This document shows positions 32,167 to 41,739 of a stretch of DNA of 64,000 nucleotides, one piece after another; position 1 is the stretch's first letter; each line of letters starts with the position of its first letter. The position numbers and the translations under genes are program-made. The notes beneath the pieces are model-generated. The model searched no databases and was not told where the DNA came from. It saw only the letters and a list, made by a program, of their open reading frames with translations. Source of the DNA: Caenimonas aquaedulcis (GTDB taxonomy: Bacteria > Pseudomonadota > Gammaproteobacteria > Burkholderiales > Burkholderiaceae_C); contig NZ_JADWYS010000001.1 of assembly GCF_015831345.1 (NCBI RefSeq), positions 3,686,618-3,750,617 of the forward strand, read 5' to 3'.

Positions 32167-32979
32167 ATGGCGGCCGCGCGCTGGCATGACGCACTGTCCG
32201 TGCTGGATTCCGGCGCGCCGTGGTTCGAGCCCTGGCGAACCGATGGCGCCCGGGTCGTGGCCCGGGTGCAGGGCGGGGCGGCACTGCACGACGCGTTGAA
32301 CGACGGCGGTCTGGCGCCGGTGCGATTTACTCCGGCCTCCGCGCTTCCCCCGGGCGTACCCTACGAACGCCATGTGTTCGAAGCGCGGTCCAGCCCGGTG
32401 CGCGAGGGGTTGCACGACTTCTTCAACGGCCTCGCGTGGCGGGCCTGGCCGCTCGCAAAGGCGCGGTTGAACGCGGTGCACGCGGGGCACATCGCGGCGC
32501 ACGGCACCGGCGCCGCCCGCGGCCCCGTCCGCGATGCCGCGACCTTGTTCGACGAGAACGGCGCCATCCTCCATGCGCCGGCCGTCCTGTGGGAGGCGCT
32601 GGAAGCACGCGACTGGCGCCGGCTGTTCATGGAACTGCGGCCGGTTTGGAAGGAAGCCCGCCTGACCATCGTCGGCCACGCCCTGCTGGAAAAGCTCGTG
32701 AGGCCCCGCAAGAACCTCACGGCGCATGTGTGGGCCGCTCCCGCTCCCGCTGGTGGCGCGAACCGGGCCGACCCGTGGCTGGCCAGCCAGCTCACGCCGG
32801 AGCGCCTGGCCGTCAAGCCGTTCATGCCCCTTCCCGTGATGGGCGTCCCCGGCTGGGCCCCGCAGAACGCGGACTTTTCCTTCTATGATGACGCACGGGT
32901 CTTCCGTCCCGCGCGGCAGCAAGAATCCAGGCCCTCCGGCCCCACAACAACATCGCCGCCTGTCCATCCGCCCGCTTGA
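32167..32979 (+). CDS. DUF3025 protein
   Basis: A 270-residue soluble protein with the DUF3025 pattern: Y-E-x-H-V-F...[25 protein letters not shown], and a [10 protein letters not shown] segment, with [14 protein letters not shown] near the end. Function of the family is unknown. Follows the NYN gene closely and is probably in the same transcript. The C-terminal Pro/Ser/Thr tail is low complexity. Confidence 0.85.
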   Translation: MAAARWHDALSVLDSGAPWFEPWRTDGARVVARVQGGAALHDALNDGGLAPVRFTPASALPPGVPYERHVFEARSSPVREGLHDFFNGLAWRAWPLAKARLNAVHAGHIAAHGTGAARGPVRDAATLFDENGAILHAPAVLWEALEARDWRRLFMELRPVWKEARLTIVGHALLEKLVRPRKNLTAHVWAAPAPAGGANRADPWLASQLTPERLAVKPFMPLPVMGVPGWAPQNADFSFYDDARVFRPARQQESRPSGPTTTSPPVHPPA

Positions 32980-33047
32980 AATGGGGTCCCCAGGCCTCAT
33001 TTGCGCTGCGGAGTGAACCTTCCTGCACTCTTGCTGATCGGAGAAAC

Positions 33048-33923
33048 ATGAAACGCATCGTTCTGTTCGTGCTCACCAACCTGGCGGTCGTCGTCGTGCT
33101 CGGCGTCGTCTCGAGCCTGCTGGGCGTCAACCGCTACCTCACGGCCAACGGGCTGAACCTCGGCATGCTGCTCGCCTTCGCGGCCGTCATGGGCTTCGGC
33201 GGCGCCATCATCTCGTTGCTCATCTCCAAGCCTGTCGCCAAATGGTCGGCAGGCGTGCAGGTGATCGAGCAGCCGCGCAACGCCGACGAGGCGTGGATCG
33301 TCGAGACCGTGCGCAAGTTCGCCGACAAGGCCGGCATCGGCATGCCCGAAGTCGGCATCTTCGAAGGCGAGCCCAACGCTTTCGCCACCGGCGCCTTCAA
33401 GAACAGCGCGCTGGTCGCGGTGTCCACCGGATTGCTGCAGGGCATGACGCGTGAAGAAGTGGAAGCCGTGATCGGCCACGAAGTCGCGCACATCGCCAAC
33501 GGCGACATGGTCACGATGACGCTGATCCAGGGCGTGATGAATACGTTCGTCGTGTTCCTGTCGCGCGTGATCGGCTACCTCGTGGATGGCTGGCTCAACC
33601 GCGGCGACGACCGCCGCTCCGGCCCCGGCATCGGCTACTACGTGACGACCATCGTCCTGGATATCCTGTTCGGCTTCGCTGCCGCGATCATCGTCGCGTG
33701 GTTCTCGCGCCAGCGCGAATTCCGCGCCGATGCAGGCTCGGCGACGCTGCTTGGGCGCAAGCAGCCGATGATCAATGCGCTGGCGCGCCTGGGCGGCATG
33801 GTGCCCGGCGAGTTGCCCAAGGCGATCCAGGCTTTCGGCATCACCTCGGGCGTGGGCAAGCTTTTCTCCACGCACCCGCCCATCGAGGAGCGCATCGCGG
33901 CGCTGCAGGCCGCCGCGGCCTGA
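33048..33923 (+). CDS. htpX: HtpX membrane zinc protease
   Basis: A 291-residue M48B protease of the inner membrane. Two N-terminal membrane helices, the zinc motif H-E-V-A-H (residues near 144-148), two more helices, and the third ligand in R-E-F-R-A-D. It cuts misfolded membrane proteins in heat/envelope stress with FtsH. GGAG lies before the ATG. Ends in a strong terminator shared with the opposing lipoprotein gene. Confidence 0.96.
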   Translation: MKRIVLFVLTNLAVVVVLGVVSSLLGVNRYLTANGLNLGMLLAFAAVMGFGGAIISLLISKPVAKWSAGVQVIEQPRNADEAWIVETVRKFADKAGIGMPEVGIFEGEPNAFATGAFKNSALVAVSTGLLQGMTREEVEAVIGHEVAHIANGDMVTMTLIQGVMNTFVVFLSRVIGYLVDGWLNRGDDRRSGPGIGYYVTTIVLDILFGFAAAIIVAWFSRQREFRADAGSATLLGRKQPMINALARLGGMVPGELPKAIQAFGITSGVGKLFSTHPPIEERIAALQAAAA

Positions 33924-33934
33924 AGCGCCCTGCG

Positions 33935-33963
33935 AAAAAAAGCCGCCCACGGGCGGCTTTTTT
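33935..33963. terminator. Bidirectional rho-independent terminator
   Basis: Seven A, stem GCCGCC/GGCGGC with loop CACG (33942-33957), then six T. Symmetric, so it can end both htpX (plus) and the lipoprotein gene at 33980 (minus). Confidence 0.93.
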
Positions 33964-33979
33964 GCGACCCCGGTAACGT

Positions 33980-34900
33980 CTACTTCTTCGGCTCTTCCAC
34001 CGGCTTGGTCATCATGGGTTCGTCCTTTTCCTTCGGGCGGACGGTGACGGCCTTCTTGTCGAGCACATTGACGCCGGCGAACACGATGATGTCCCCGATC
34101 CGGGGTACGAAGGTCAGCGTCGCGTCGTCTTCGGCCAGCAGGTATCCCGGGGACTGGAACTTGGGCTTCACGAACGGATAGTGCGTCTGCACCACATGCA
34201 TCCGATTGTCATCGCGCGGCGCCGGGCGGCTCACGTCGGATGCCAGTGCGCGGGTCGCGAGGTCCAGGTTGCGTTGCACGGTGGCCTTGAGGAGCGAGGC
34301 GTCGTTTTCCAGCCATCCACCGGTGCCCAGCAACGCGTGGGACTCTCCGGTCGATGCGATGTAGCGCGTGTTCCACTGCGACTTGCCGTCGGTGCCGACG
34401 AGCGAGGTACGAATGATCACGTAGGGACGCACGTCGCTGTCGTTGACGAAGGACAGCACGAGCGCGGGCGTGAGCTGGAGGCGGGGCCCTGCGGCGGAGT
34501 CGGCCGCGAATTTCGCGCCGAACGCACCCGACGACAGCAAGCCGTTGATCGATGCCTTCAGCGGCTCGTTCAGGTGGATGTGCAGCTGCTTCTCCGCGTC
34601 GCGCACGGCGTCGGCGCCGGCGCTCGCGTTGGCTGCATGCGCGATGGCCACGCCAACGAGGCCGAAGAGCATGCCCGCGGCCTGGCCCTTTTGATGGCCG
34701 GAGATGATGACCTGGCTCTCGGGCACGCGATAGACGCCGATGGGAAGGTCGCTCCAACCCGACAATTCCTCTCCCGAGACGCGGACGCCCACGACCTGGG
34801 TCTGGGCCGGCATGGGTTTGGCGAACTCGAACGAAGCGCAGCCTGCGAGCTGCACGAGTACGAAGGCGCAGAGCGCGTGGGTCAGACGACCGAAAGACAT
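33980..34900 (-). CDS. Lipoprotein of unknown function
   Basis: A 306-residue predicted lipoprotein. Signal peptide ends in the lipobox Q-L-A-G-C (Cys near residue 21). The mature part has one short Gly/Ala hydrophobic stretch near residue 75 (G-M-L-F-G-L-V-G-V-A-I), a central beta-rich domain with S-F-V-N-D-S-D-V-R-P-Y-V-I-I-R-T, and a Lys/Pro-rich end. Family not recognised. Stands alone, sharing the terminator with htpX. Confidence 0.7.
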   Translation of the reverse strand: MSFGRLTHALCAFVLVQLAGCASFEFAKPMPAQTQVVGVRVSGEELSGWSDLPIGVYRVPESQVIISGHQKGQAAGMLFGLVGVAIAHAANASAGADAVRDAEKQLHIHLNEPLKASINGLLSSGAFGAKFAADSAAGPRLQLTPALVLSFVNDSDVRPYVIIRTSLVGTDGKSQWNTRYIASTGESHALLGTGGWLENDASLLKATVQRNLDLATRALASDVSRPAPRDDNRMHVVQTHYPFVKPKFQSPGYLLAEDDATLTFVPRIGDIIVFAGVNVLDKKAVTVRPKEKDEPMMTKPVEEPKK

Positions 34901-34937
34901 ACTTCCACTCCCCTTTGAAAGGGGCGAAGTATATCGG

Positions 34938-36581
34938 TCACCCCGAAACGATTCCCCGCGCCACCGCCTCGCCCACGCGGATTCCGTCCACCCCCGCCGA
35001 GAGGATGCCGCCCGCGTAACTCGCTCCCTCCCCGGCGGGATACAAGCCGCGCACGTTCAGGCTCTGGTAGTCCTCGCCGCGCGTGATCTTCAGCGGGGAG
35101 GACGTGCGTGTCTCGACGCCGGTGAGCACCGCATCGGGCATGTCGAAGCCCTTGATCTTGCGGCCGAAAGCGGGGAGCGCTTCGCGAATGGCCGTGATCG
35201 CGTATTCCGGAAGGGCCTGGTGCAGGTCCCCGAGCTTCACGCCGGGCTTGTACGACGGCTCGACACTTCCCAGCGCCGTGCTCGCCTTGCCCGCGATGAA
35301 ATCCCCGACCAGCTGCCCCGGCGCTTCGTACGTGCCGCCCCCGAGCACGTACGCGTTCGATTCCAGCGTGCGCTGCAAGGCCACGCCCGCGAGCGGACCG
35401 CCGGGATAGTCCGCCGGGTCGATTCCCACCACGATGCCCGCATTCGCATTGCGCTCGTTGCGCGAGTACTGGCTCATGCCGTTGGTCACCACGCGCTCCG
35501 GCTCCGACGTCGCGGCCACCACCGTGCCGCCCGGGCACATGCAGAAGCTGTAGACCGAACGGCCGTTGCTCGCGTGGTGCACCAGCTTGTAATCGGCGGC
35601 GCCGAGCATGGGATGCCCCGCGTGACGCCCCCAGCGCGCGCGGTCGATCACGCCCTGCGGATGCTCGATGCGAAAGCCGATGGAAAAGGGCTTGGCCTCC
35701 AGGAAGACGCCGCGGCGATGCAGCATCTCGAAGGTGTCGCGCGAACTGTGGCCCAGCGCAAGGACGGCGTGATCGGTGCGCAGCTCACCCGTCTCCCCGG
35801 TCGCCACGTCCAGCACGGCGAGGCCGCGCAGCTGCTTGTGATCTCCCTCGCCCTCGAGCAGCAGGTCGGTCACGCGCTGCTGGAAGCGCACTTCCCCGCC
35901 CAGCGCGATGATCTGCTCGCGCATGTTCTCCACCACCTTCACGAGCTTGAAGGTGCCGATGTGCGGGTGCGCGACGTAGAGGATCTCCCCGGGCGCGCCG
36001 GCCTTCACGAATTCGTTCATGACCTTGCGCCCCAGATGGCGCGGGTCCTTGATCTGGCTGTAGAGCTTGCCGTCGGAGAACGTGCCCGCGCCGCCTTCGC
36101 CGAACTGCACGTTGCTCTCCGGATGCAGCAGGCGCTTGCGCCACAGGCCCCAGGTGTCCTTCGTCCGTTCGCGCACGGGCTTGCCGCGCTCCAGCACGAT
36201 GGGGCGCAGGCCCATCTGCGCGAGCACCAGCGCCGCGAAGATGCCGCAGGGGCCGAAGCCGACGACCACGGGACGCAGCGCGGGCGGCGCGGTGGCCTGC
36301 ACCGGCGGATGCCACGCCATGTCCGGCGTTGCGGCGATATGTGGGCGTCCCGCGAGCTTCGCGAGTATCGCGGGCTCCCGGGAGGCATCGGCGAGCGCCA
36401 CGTCGATGATGTAGACGGCGAGCAGGTCCGCCTTGCGGGCATCGAAGCTGCGCTTGAAGACCTGCACGCGGGAGATGTCGCCTTGCGGCACGCCGAGCAC
36501 GCCGGCTGCGGCAGCGAGCAGCGGCGCTTCGGGTTGCTCCGCCTGAGCCAGCGTGAGCTTGATTTCGGAGAGTCGGATCAT
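34938..36581 (-). CDS. FAD-dependent dehydrogenase (COG2509-like)
   Basis: A 547-residue flavoprotein. The dinucleotide motif V-V-V-G-F-G-P-C-G-I-F-A-A near residue 85 begins the FAD fold; V-G-I-D-P and the end L-Y-P-A-G-E-G-A-S-Y-A-G-G-I complete it. An N-terminal ~80-residue domain precedes it. The overall layout fits the uncharacterised FAD-dependent dehydrogenases of COG2509. Divergent from rnpB. Confidence 0.87.
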   Translation of the reverse strand: MIRLSEIKLTLAQAEQPEAPLLAAAAGVLGVPQGDISRVQVFKRSFDARKADLLAVYIIDVALADASREPAILAKLAGRPHIAATPDMAWHPPVQATAPPALRPVVVGFGPCGIFAALVLAQMGLRPIVLERGKPVRERTKDTWGLWRKRLLHPESNVQFGEGGAGTFSDGKLYSQIKDPRHLGRKVMNEFVKAGAPGEILYVAHPHIGTFKLVKVVENMREQIIALGGEVRFQQRVTDLLLEGEGDHKQLRGLAVLDVATGETGELRTDHAVLALGHSSRDTFEMLHRRGVFLEAKPFSIGFRIEHPQGVIDRARWGRHAGHPMLGAADYKLVHHASNGRSVYSFCMCPGGTVVAATSEPERVVTNGMSQYSRNERNANAGIVVGIDPADYPGGPLAGVALQRTLESNAYVLGGGTYEAPGQLVGDFIAGKASTALGSVEPSYKPGVKLGDLHQALPEYAITAIREALPAFGRKIKGFDMPDAVLTGVETRTSSPLKITRGEDYQSLNVRGLYPAGEGASYAGGILSAGVDGIRVGEAVARGIVSG

Positions 36582-36634
36582 GGTGTTCGAAGCCCGTGGT
36601 TATCAGGCAAAGCGAAGCGCGGATAATACCGCTC

Positions 36635-36960
36635 GTGAAGCCCGCCAGGCCGTCGCTGGTGCCGCATGGGAAACCTGGCACTGGAGGAACGTCCGGACTG
36701 CAAAGGGCAGCGTAGCAGGTAACACCTGTCCACCGTGAGGTGAGGATCAGAGCAACAGAGACGAGTCGCCGTGGGCAACCATGGCGGGTGAAACGGGCAA
36801 TCTCTACGCGCAGCAATACCAAATAGGCCAGCGTCGATGTGGCTCCGCGGAGCTGGCGGGTAGGTAGCACCGAGCCGTGGGGGCGACCCCCGGCCCAGAG
36901 GAATGACGGTCGCGCCCGGGAAACCGGGCGTCACAGAATCCGGCGTACCGGCGGACTTCA
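36635..36960 (+). ncRNA. rnpB: RNase P RNA, bacterial type A
   Basis: The catalytic RNA that removes tRNA 5' leaders. Conserved blocks in order: G-A-A-G-C...CAGGCCGTCGC at the 5' end, GGAGGAACGTCCGGACTG, AGAGCAACAGAGA, AGAGGAATGACGG and ACAGAATCCGG near the 3' end. The 5' end GTGAAGCCCGCC pairs with GGCGGACTTCAC at the 3' end (one G-C/G-U-type change). About 326 bases. A -10-like GATAAT lies at 36622-36627. Confidence 0.96.
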
Positions 36961-36964
36961 CACT

Positions 36965-38080
36965 TTATTTTCGGCAGGCTTCGGCGTGCCCCGCCTTCAG
37001 GTCGCGGGCGCGCTGCGCGGTCGCCGGGTGGCTGCTCAGGAGGTCGGAAAAGCCGCCGCCCCGCTCGCCCCCGGCAGTGGCGCCGCGGTCCTGCTCCATG
37101 CCCAGCAGCAGGTCGGCCATGGGCGCCGTCGGCACGCGGGCCCGGCGCATCAGGTCCGCGGCGAAGCAATCCGCCTCGGTCTCGTGCCCGCGGCGATAGG
37201 CCAGGCCGGTGAGCAGCGAGCCGCCCATCGACACCAGGGTGGAGACATCGCCGAGCGCCAGGCCCAGTCCCACGTTCAGCACGGCCTGTTCGACGATGAT
37301 TCGCGTGGTGTGGCGATGCACCACGTGTCCGATTTCGTGGGCCAGGACGCCCGCCAGCGCATCGTCGTCCAGGCCGCGGCGCTGCGCGATTTCCACCAGG
37401 CTGTCGGTCATCACGATGGTCCCGCCGGGCAGCGCGAACGCGTTGGGCGGCATGCCGCCACGAAAGGAAAGCGACAGGCCAGGCGCGTAGTCGCGATACG
37501 GTTGCATCGCGGGCCCGACCTGGCGCGACAGCGCATCGAAGCGCTCGCGCAACTGCGCCTGCCGCGCGGCGGGCAGTTTGCTGGGCTTCAGGAAGTTCGC
37601 GTCGAGGTCGCGCAGGGCGCGCTGGGACAATTCGGTTTCCCACGCGAGGGGAACCTGGCGCGTGACCTGGGTCGCGGCCCAAGGCGTGCCCCAGCGATAG
37701 AACGCGACCAGCGCGACGGCGGCGACCGCCATGACAACGGCAAAGACGGGCCAGCGCGTCTGCATGCGCTGCGCGAGCGGCGGCTTTCCGCCCGCCGCGG
37801 CGAGCGCCGCCTGCCATGCCGCCACGTCGTCGACTTCGAGGCTGCCGTGATCGCGAAGATCGGCCACCACCGTGCGGGGCGCGCGGGTCGTGCTCCAGCG
37901 TTCGGGCCACCCCACATCGCTGCCCGCGATCTCCAGGATGGCGCCGTCCGCATCGTCGCGCAGCACCAGCGCAGGAAGCTTGCCGCCTGGCCGCAGCGTG
38001 ACGTGGCAAGGTCGCGGCCGCGTGCTCCTGCCGTCGAACCAGCGTCCTGGAATGGGTTGGGGCACGTGCGCTTCAGCCAA
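36965..38080 (-). CDS. M48 family metalloprotease
   Basis: A 371-residue membrane-linked protease. An N-terminal ~110-residue soluble part, one membrane helix near residue 112-130, then the zinc motif H-E-I-G-H (in L-A-H-E-I-G-H-V-V-H-R-H) and the third ligand in E-T-E-A-D. The end carries S-S-H-P-A-T-A-Q-R. Resembles the YcaL/LoiP-type outer envelope proteases but with a different N-terminus. Its start overlaps the DUF898 stop by 8 bases; the pair is likely cotranscribed. Confidence 0.9.
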   Translation of the reverse strand: MAEAHVPQPIPGRWFDGRSTRPRPCHVTLRPGGKLPALVLRDDADGAILEIAGSDVGWPERWSTTRAPRTVVADLRDHGSLEVDDVAAWQAALAAAGGKPPLAQRMQTRWPVFAVVMAVAAVALVAFYRWGTPWAATQVTRQVPLAWETELSQRALRDLDANFLKPSKLPAARQAQLRERFDALSRQVGPAMQPYRDYAPGLSLSFRGGMPPNAFALPGGTIVMTDSLVEIAQRRGLDDDALAGVLAHEIGHVVHRHTTRIIVEQAVLNVGLGLALGDVSTLVSMGGSLLTGLAYRRGHETEADCFAADLMRRARVPTAPMADLLLGMEQDRGATAGGERGGGFSDLLSSHPATAQRARDLKAGHAEACRK

Positions 38081-39302
38081 TCAGGTCAAGCCCCACGGCG
38101 TCGGCGAGCGCGTCGCCCAGCCCATCCTGCTGTTGCGCCAGCATGCCCACCAGCTGGTCCAGCCCGCCCTTGACATGCAGCGTGACGGACTCGGTTTTCA
38201 TGCGGTATTCGCTCACGCGGGCGAAGGGCCGGTAGAAGCCGAGCGTGAGCATCGTTAGCACCATGTTCTTCATGCGCAGCAGCACGTAGCGGCGGGCCCG
38301 CAGATTGCATTTGAAGCGGGCGATGGTGCTGACACCCACGTTGTTCCAGACCAGCTGGAACATGCGCGCTTCCCGATACGCCCGCGCCGGCGAGGTGACG
38401 ACGACTATCGCGAAGAGGATCGCGAGCAACCCGGCGACGATTGCCAGCACCACCGCGAGCCCGTCCCGCTTCGCGGGAGCGAATGCGACACCGCTTGCGA
38501 TCGCCGCGGAGGCGACCAGCGCGAAGGCCAGCGCGCCTCCCGCCAACACCCCCAGCGTCGCGAGCCAGATGCGCACGAAGTCGCCGTAGACGGGCTTCCA
38601 GCGCCCGGGTTGCGCGCCCGCGTAGGCCCGCGAGACCAGCAGCGCCTTGTAGTTGTATTCGAGCCGGATGACGCACAGCAAGGTCAGGATCAGGGCGACA
38701 CCGAGCACCAGCAGCGCGACGATGAGAAGGTGGCGCCCGATGCCCGCACCGGACGCCCGCGCACCGGGGGCGAGCATTTGCAGGCTGGCCACCACGCCGA
38801 TCCAGACGACGGCGGCAGCGAACACCGGCCAGCTCGCCTTGTAGACCTCGCCCCAGCCGGCGGCAAACTGCAGGCGCACGCCGCGCCAGCGCGTGGCGCC
38901 GAGCCTGAAGCGCATGGCACTGGCCCAGAAATAGGGTGCGAGCGCGGCACCCGTGAACAGGAACAGCGCGGCCCACGTGTCCTGGCCGGTTTCGGCCAAC
39001 AACTTGAACGCCACGTAGAGGACGACCAGCAACAGGAAGCCGAAGACCATCTTGCGTTGCTGCGCCGTGAATTCCAGCGGGCTGTTGGCCACCAGGGTAT
39101 GGCCGTAGAAATACTGCGCCGTGCGCTTGCGCGCGAAGGGCGTATAGAAGCCGAGCGTGACAATCGTCAGCAGCAGGTTCACGATCCAGACGCGAAAGAA
39201 TTCCGGGCCCGAGCCGGAAAATTCCAGGGGATAAGGCTGGATGCCGGTTCCGGTCGCGCGCGTGTCGATGCGGTCAACCGCGGCTGATGGCTTGCTTTTC
39301 AT
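38073..39302 (-). CDS. DUF898 (YjgN-like) membrane protein
   Basis: A 409-residue polytopic membrane protein. The repeated L-T-I-V-T-L-G-F-Y-T-P-F-A-R (near residue 45) and L-T-M-L-T-L-G-F-Y-R-P-F-A-R (near 357) motifs, with Y-F-Y-G and Y-R-M-K partners, are the hallmark of YjgN/DUF898. At least eight membrane segments. Function unknown. Frequently next to an M48 protease, as here. Confidence 0.9.
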   Translation of the reverse strand: MKSKPSAAVDRIDTRATGTGIQPYPLEFSGSGPEFFRVWIVNLLLTIVTLGFYTPFARKRTAQYFYGHTLVANSPLEFTAQQRKMVFGFLLLVVLYVAFKLLAETGQDTWAALFLFTGAALAPYFWASAMRFRLGATRWRGVRLQFAAGWGEVYKASWPVFAAAVVWIGVVASLQMLAPGARASGAGIGRHLLIVALLVLGVALILTLLCVIRLEYNYKALLVSRAYAGAQPGRWKPVYGDFVRIWLATLGVLAGGALAFALVASAAIASGVAFAPAKRDGLAVVLAIVAGLLAILFAIVVVTSPARAYREARMFQLVWNNVGVSTIARFKCNLRARRYVLLRMKNMVLTMLTLGFYRPFARVSEYRMKTESVTLHVKGGLDQLVGMLAQQQDGLGDALADAVGLDLIG

Positions 39303-39351
39303 TCTGGTCTGTCTCCTCCCTGGGCGCTGACCAGTGTAGCAACGCGAATCC

Positions 39352-40068
39352 CTAGAAACGCTCGCCCGCCGCCAGGAAGCGCCAGCGGCCCTCCGGCAGG
39401 CCCGCCATCGGAAAGCGCCCGATGCGGATGCGCTTCGCGGCGGTGACGCGCAGGCCCACCTGCTCGCACATCCACGGCACGAAATCCGGCGCGATGCCCT
39501 TGAGCGCGAAGCGCAGCCGTGTCTCGTTCTGCCAGCTCACCTTAATCGGCGGCAGGGCGCGGCCCTCGAACTTCAAGCCATGCGCGAGGCGCACGAGGCC
39601 GTAGTCGGCGATCTTGCCGTCGACCTGCACGATGAGTTCCTGCTCGGTGGTGAGCGCGTCCTCGGTGAGGTGGCGGATCACGCCGCGCATCTGGCTGAAG
39701 ACGATCAGGCCGCTCGCGGGCGTCGGCAGGGGCAGCAGCTGCGTCTGGTGCAGGAAGTGGCGCTTGAGGATGCGCGGCGCGCCGCCGTGCCCGGCCTCGG
39801 TGAAATGATTGCCGGCGTTCAGCGAGGCCAGTGCTTCCTCGGACGTCACGCCGGCCGGCTTGTTGACCACGATCGTGACGGGTTCGGCCGGCACCGCATT
39901 CGCCTTCGGGTCGATCTCCACGCGCTCATCGCCCACGCGATGCTGCGGCACGTCGACCACGCGGCCGTCCACGCGCACGAAGCCGCCTTCGATGAAGGCC
40001 TCGGCCTCGCTGCGCGAGCACGGCACCATCGCGGCGACGCGCTTGGACAGGCGCTCCGGCTCAGCCAT
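39352..40068 (-). CDS. RluF/RsuA-like pseudouridine synthase homologue lacking the catalytic Asp
   Basis: A 238-residue protein with an N-terminal S4 RNA-binding domain (L-S-K-R-V-A-A-M-V-P-C-S-R-S-E-A-E-A-F-I-E-G-G-F-V-R-V) and an RsuA-type catalytic fold. Where active enzymes have G-R-L-D-x-x-T-x-G-L, this protein reads L-L-P-L-P-T-P-A-S-G-L: the catalytic Asp is replaced. I recall the same change in homologues from related Burkholderiales. It may bind RNA without modifying it. The start overlaps the Nudix-MBL stop by 8 bases. Confidence 0.85.
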   Translation of the reverse strand: MAEPERLSKRVAAMVPCSRSEAEAFIEGGFVRVDGRVVDVPQHRVGDERVEIDPKANAVPAEPVTIVVNKPAGVTSEEALASLNAGNHFTEAGHGGAPRILKRHFLHQTQLLPLPTPASGLIVFSQMRGVIRHLTEDALTTEQELIVQVDGKIADYGLVRLAHGLKFEGRALPPIKVSWQNETRLRFALKGIAPDFVPWMCEQVGLRVTAAKRIRIGRFPMAGLPEGRWRFLAAGERF

Positions 40069-41704
40069 CCTGCCTCGCGAGCCCCAGCGCCTCGATGCGC
40101 TGCACGTGCGCAAGCAGCGAGCGCTTGGCGACGGGCCACATGCGTGGCGGGACGTCGTCGTAGGCGAGCTCCACCCAGTCCTCCAGCGCACCCTGCGGGC
40201 GCTTGCGCATCGCTTCGACGATCTTCGCTTCGCGCTGGAGCCGGTGTGCCTTCAGGTGCGCGATCGCCTTCGGCGCGAAGCCGAGCACGTGCCCGTGCGC
40301 GGGCAGGATGAAGTCGATGCCGTAGGTCTTGCAGGCTGCGAGGAGCTTGTCGAGCGACTCGAGGTAGTCGTTCATGTCGCCATCGGGCGGGTCGACCACC
40401 GTCGTGCTGCCGTTGAGCACATGGTCCCCGGAGAACAGCAGCCCGTCTTCCAGCAGCACGAGGCACAGGTGGTTGGCCGCGTGGCCGGGCGTGGGGATCA
40501 CCTTCAGCGTATGGCGATGGCCGCCGCCTTCGACGGACAGCTCTTCGCCGTCGGCCAATGCTCGGTCCGGCGTGAATTCGCTTGCGGCGCGCGCGGTGGC
40601 CGCCGACGGCAGGCCGAGGATGGGCGGCTTGGCCTTGCAGCGCGCCTGCAGCGGCTTCGCGCCGGGCGAATGGTCGGGATGCGAGTGCGTGCAGGCGATC
40701 AGGCGGATGTCGCCATTGGCGGCGCGCCAGATGCGCTCGAGGTGCTCGGCATCGGCCGGTCCCGGGTCGATGCAGATGTAGCCGGTGTCCGGGTCGCCGA
40801 CGAGGTAGCTGTTCGTGCCGGGGCCGGTCATCACGCCGGGATTCGGCGCGGTGACGCGCGTGATGTTGCGCAGCAGCGGCACGGCCTGGTCGGTGCGCCA
40901 GTCGAGATGGTGCACGGCCTGGCCGTCGGGGCTCACGAGTTCGAGCTCCCCGAAGGGCATCTCGTGCTCCATGTAGCGCGCGTCCGCGCCGTTCAGGAAG
41001 CCCGCGCGCGGGCAGCTGGTCCAGAGCGGCTGCTCGCTCGCGCAGGCGGCGAGCACGGCGTCGACGGTGTCGAATTTCGCGAGGCGCTGCAGCGTGCGGA
41101 TCGTCGGGAAGATCATGAAAAAGCTGCCGGCCTCGTGACGCGACAGCGCGTCGGCCGGGCGCACCCAGACCGGCTCGAACTGCTCCGCCTCGTCCGCCAC
41201 CGGCGTCTGGCCCACCGGCATGCGGGCGACGAGGAAGGGCACGTCGAAGCGGCGCGGGAGGTCGCGGTCGGTGATCCAGTGCGCGAGCACGTAGACCTGG
41301 TCGGCGGCTAGCACGAGCCCGCGGCCGCGCATCTGTTCGAAGAAGGGCTGGCGGCGATCCAGGGCGGCGAGATCCTTGTCATCCGGCGCGCGGCCGTCGG
41401 CGTGCCGCGCAATGAGCACGCCGAGCTCCTCGAAACTCTCGCGGATGGCGGCGATGGCCTGCGTGAGCCGCACGTCATCCTGTGTGGGCCGCCGCGCGGC
41501 GAATGCGTGAGCCTGTGCATCGGCGGCATCGATCGCGCCGCCGGGGAAGACGTACGCCCCGGGCGCGAAGCTCGCGGTAGGCGAGCGGCGCGTCATGAGC
41601 ACCTCGATGCCCCGCGCGCTGTCGCGCAGCAGCAGGACCGTCGCGGCGGGGCGCGGCGTCACCGGCTCGCGCTGCGCATGGAGATATTGGGTTGGACGCA
41701 CCAT
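40061..41704 (-). CDS. Nudix-metallo-beta-lactamase fusion protein
   Basis: A 547-residue two-domain protein. N-terminal Nudix domain (about residues 18-225) with R-E-S-F-E-E-L-G-V and an insert before the box, as in NUDT19-like CoA/nucleotide hydrolases. C-terminal metallo-beta-lactamase domain with zinc motif H-S-H-P-D-H-S-P-G near residue 345, G-H-A-A-N-H, and G-D-H-V-L-N-G. Two hydrolase folds in one chain suggest linked hydrolysis steps on a thioester or nucleotide substrate; this is inferred. Start at the ATG at 41704. Confidence 0.88.
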   Translation of the reverse strand: MVRPTQYLHAQREPVTPRPAATVLLLRDSARGIEVLMTRRSPTASFAPGAYVFPGGAIDAADAQAHAFAARRPTQDDVRLTQAIAAIRESFEELGVLIARHADGRAPDDKDLAALDRRQPFFEQMRGRGLVLAADQVYVLAHWITDRDLPRRFDVPFLVARMPVGQTPVADEAEQFEPVWVRPADALSRHEAGSFFMIFPTIRTLQRLAKFDTVDAVLAACASEQPLWTSCPRAGFLNGADARYMEHEMPFGELELVSPDGQAVHHLDWRTDQAVPLLRNITRVTAPNPGVMTGPGTNSYLVGDPDTGYICIDPGPADAEHLERIWRAANGDIRLIACTHSHPDHSPGAKPLQARCKAKPPILGLPSAATARAASEFTPDRALADGEELSVEGGGHRHTLKVIPTPGHAANHLCLVLLEDGLLFSGDHVLNGSTTVVDPPDGDMNDYLESLDKLLAACKTYGIDFILPAHGHVLGFAPKAIAHLKAHRLQREAKIVEAMRKRPQGALEDWVELAYDDVPPRMWPVAKRSLLAHVQRIEALGLARQDG

Positions 41705-41739
41705 GACGCCATTATCGGCACCCGGCCGCGCCCGGAGGT

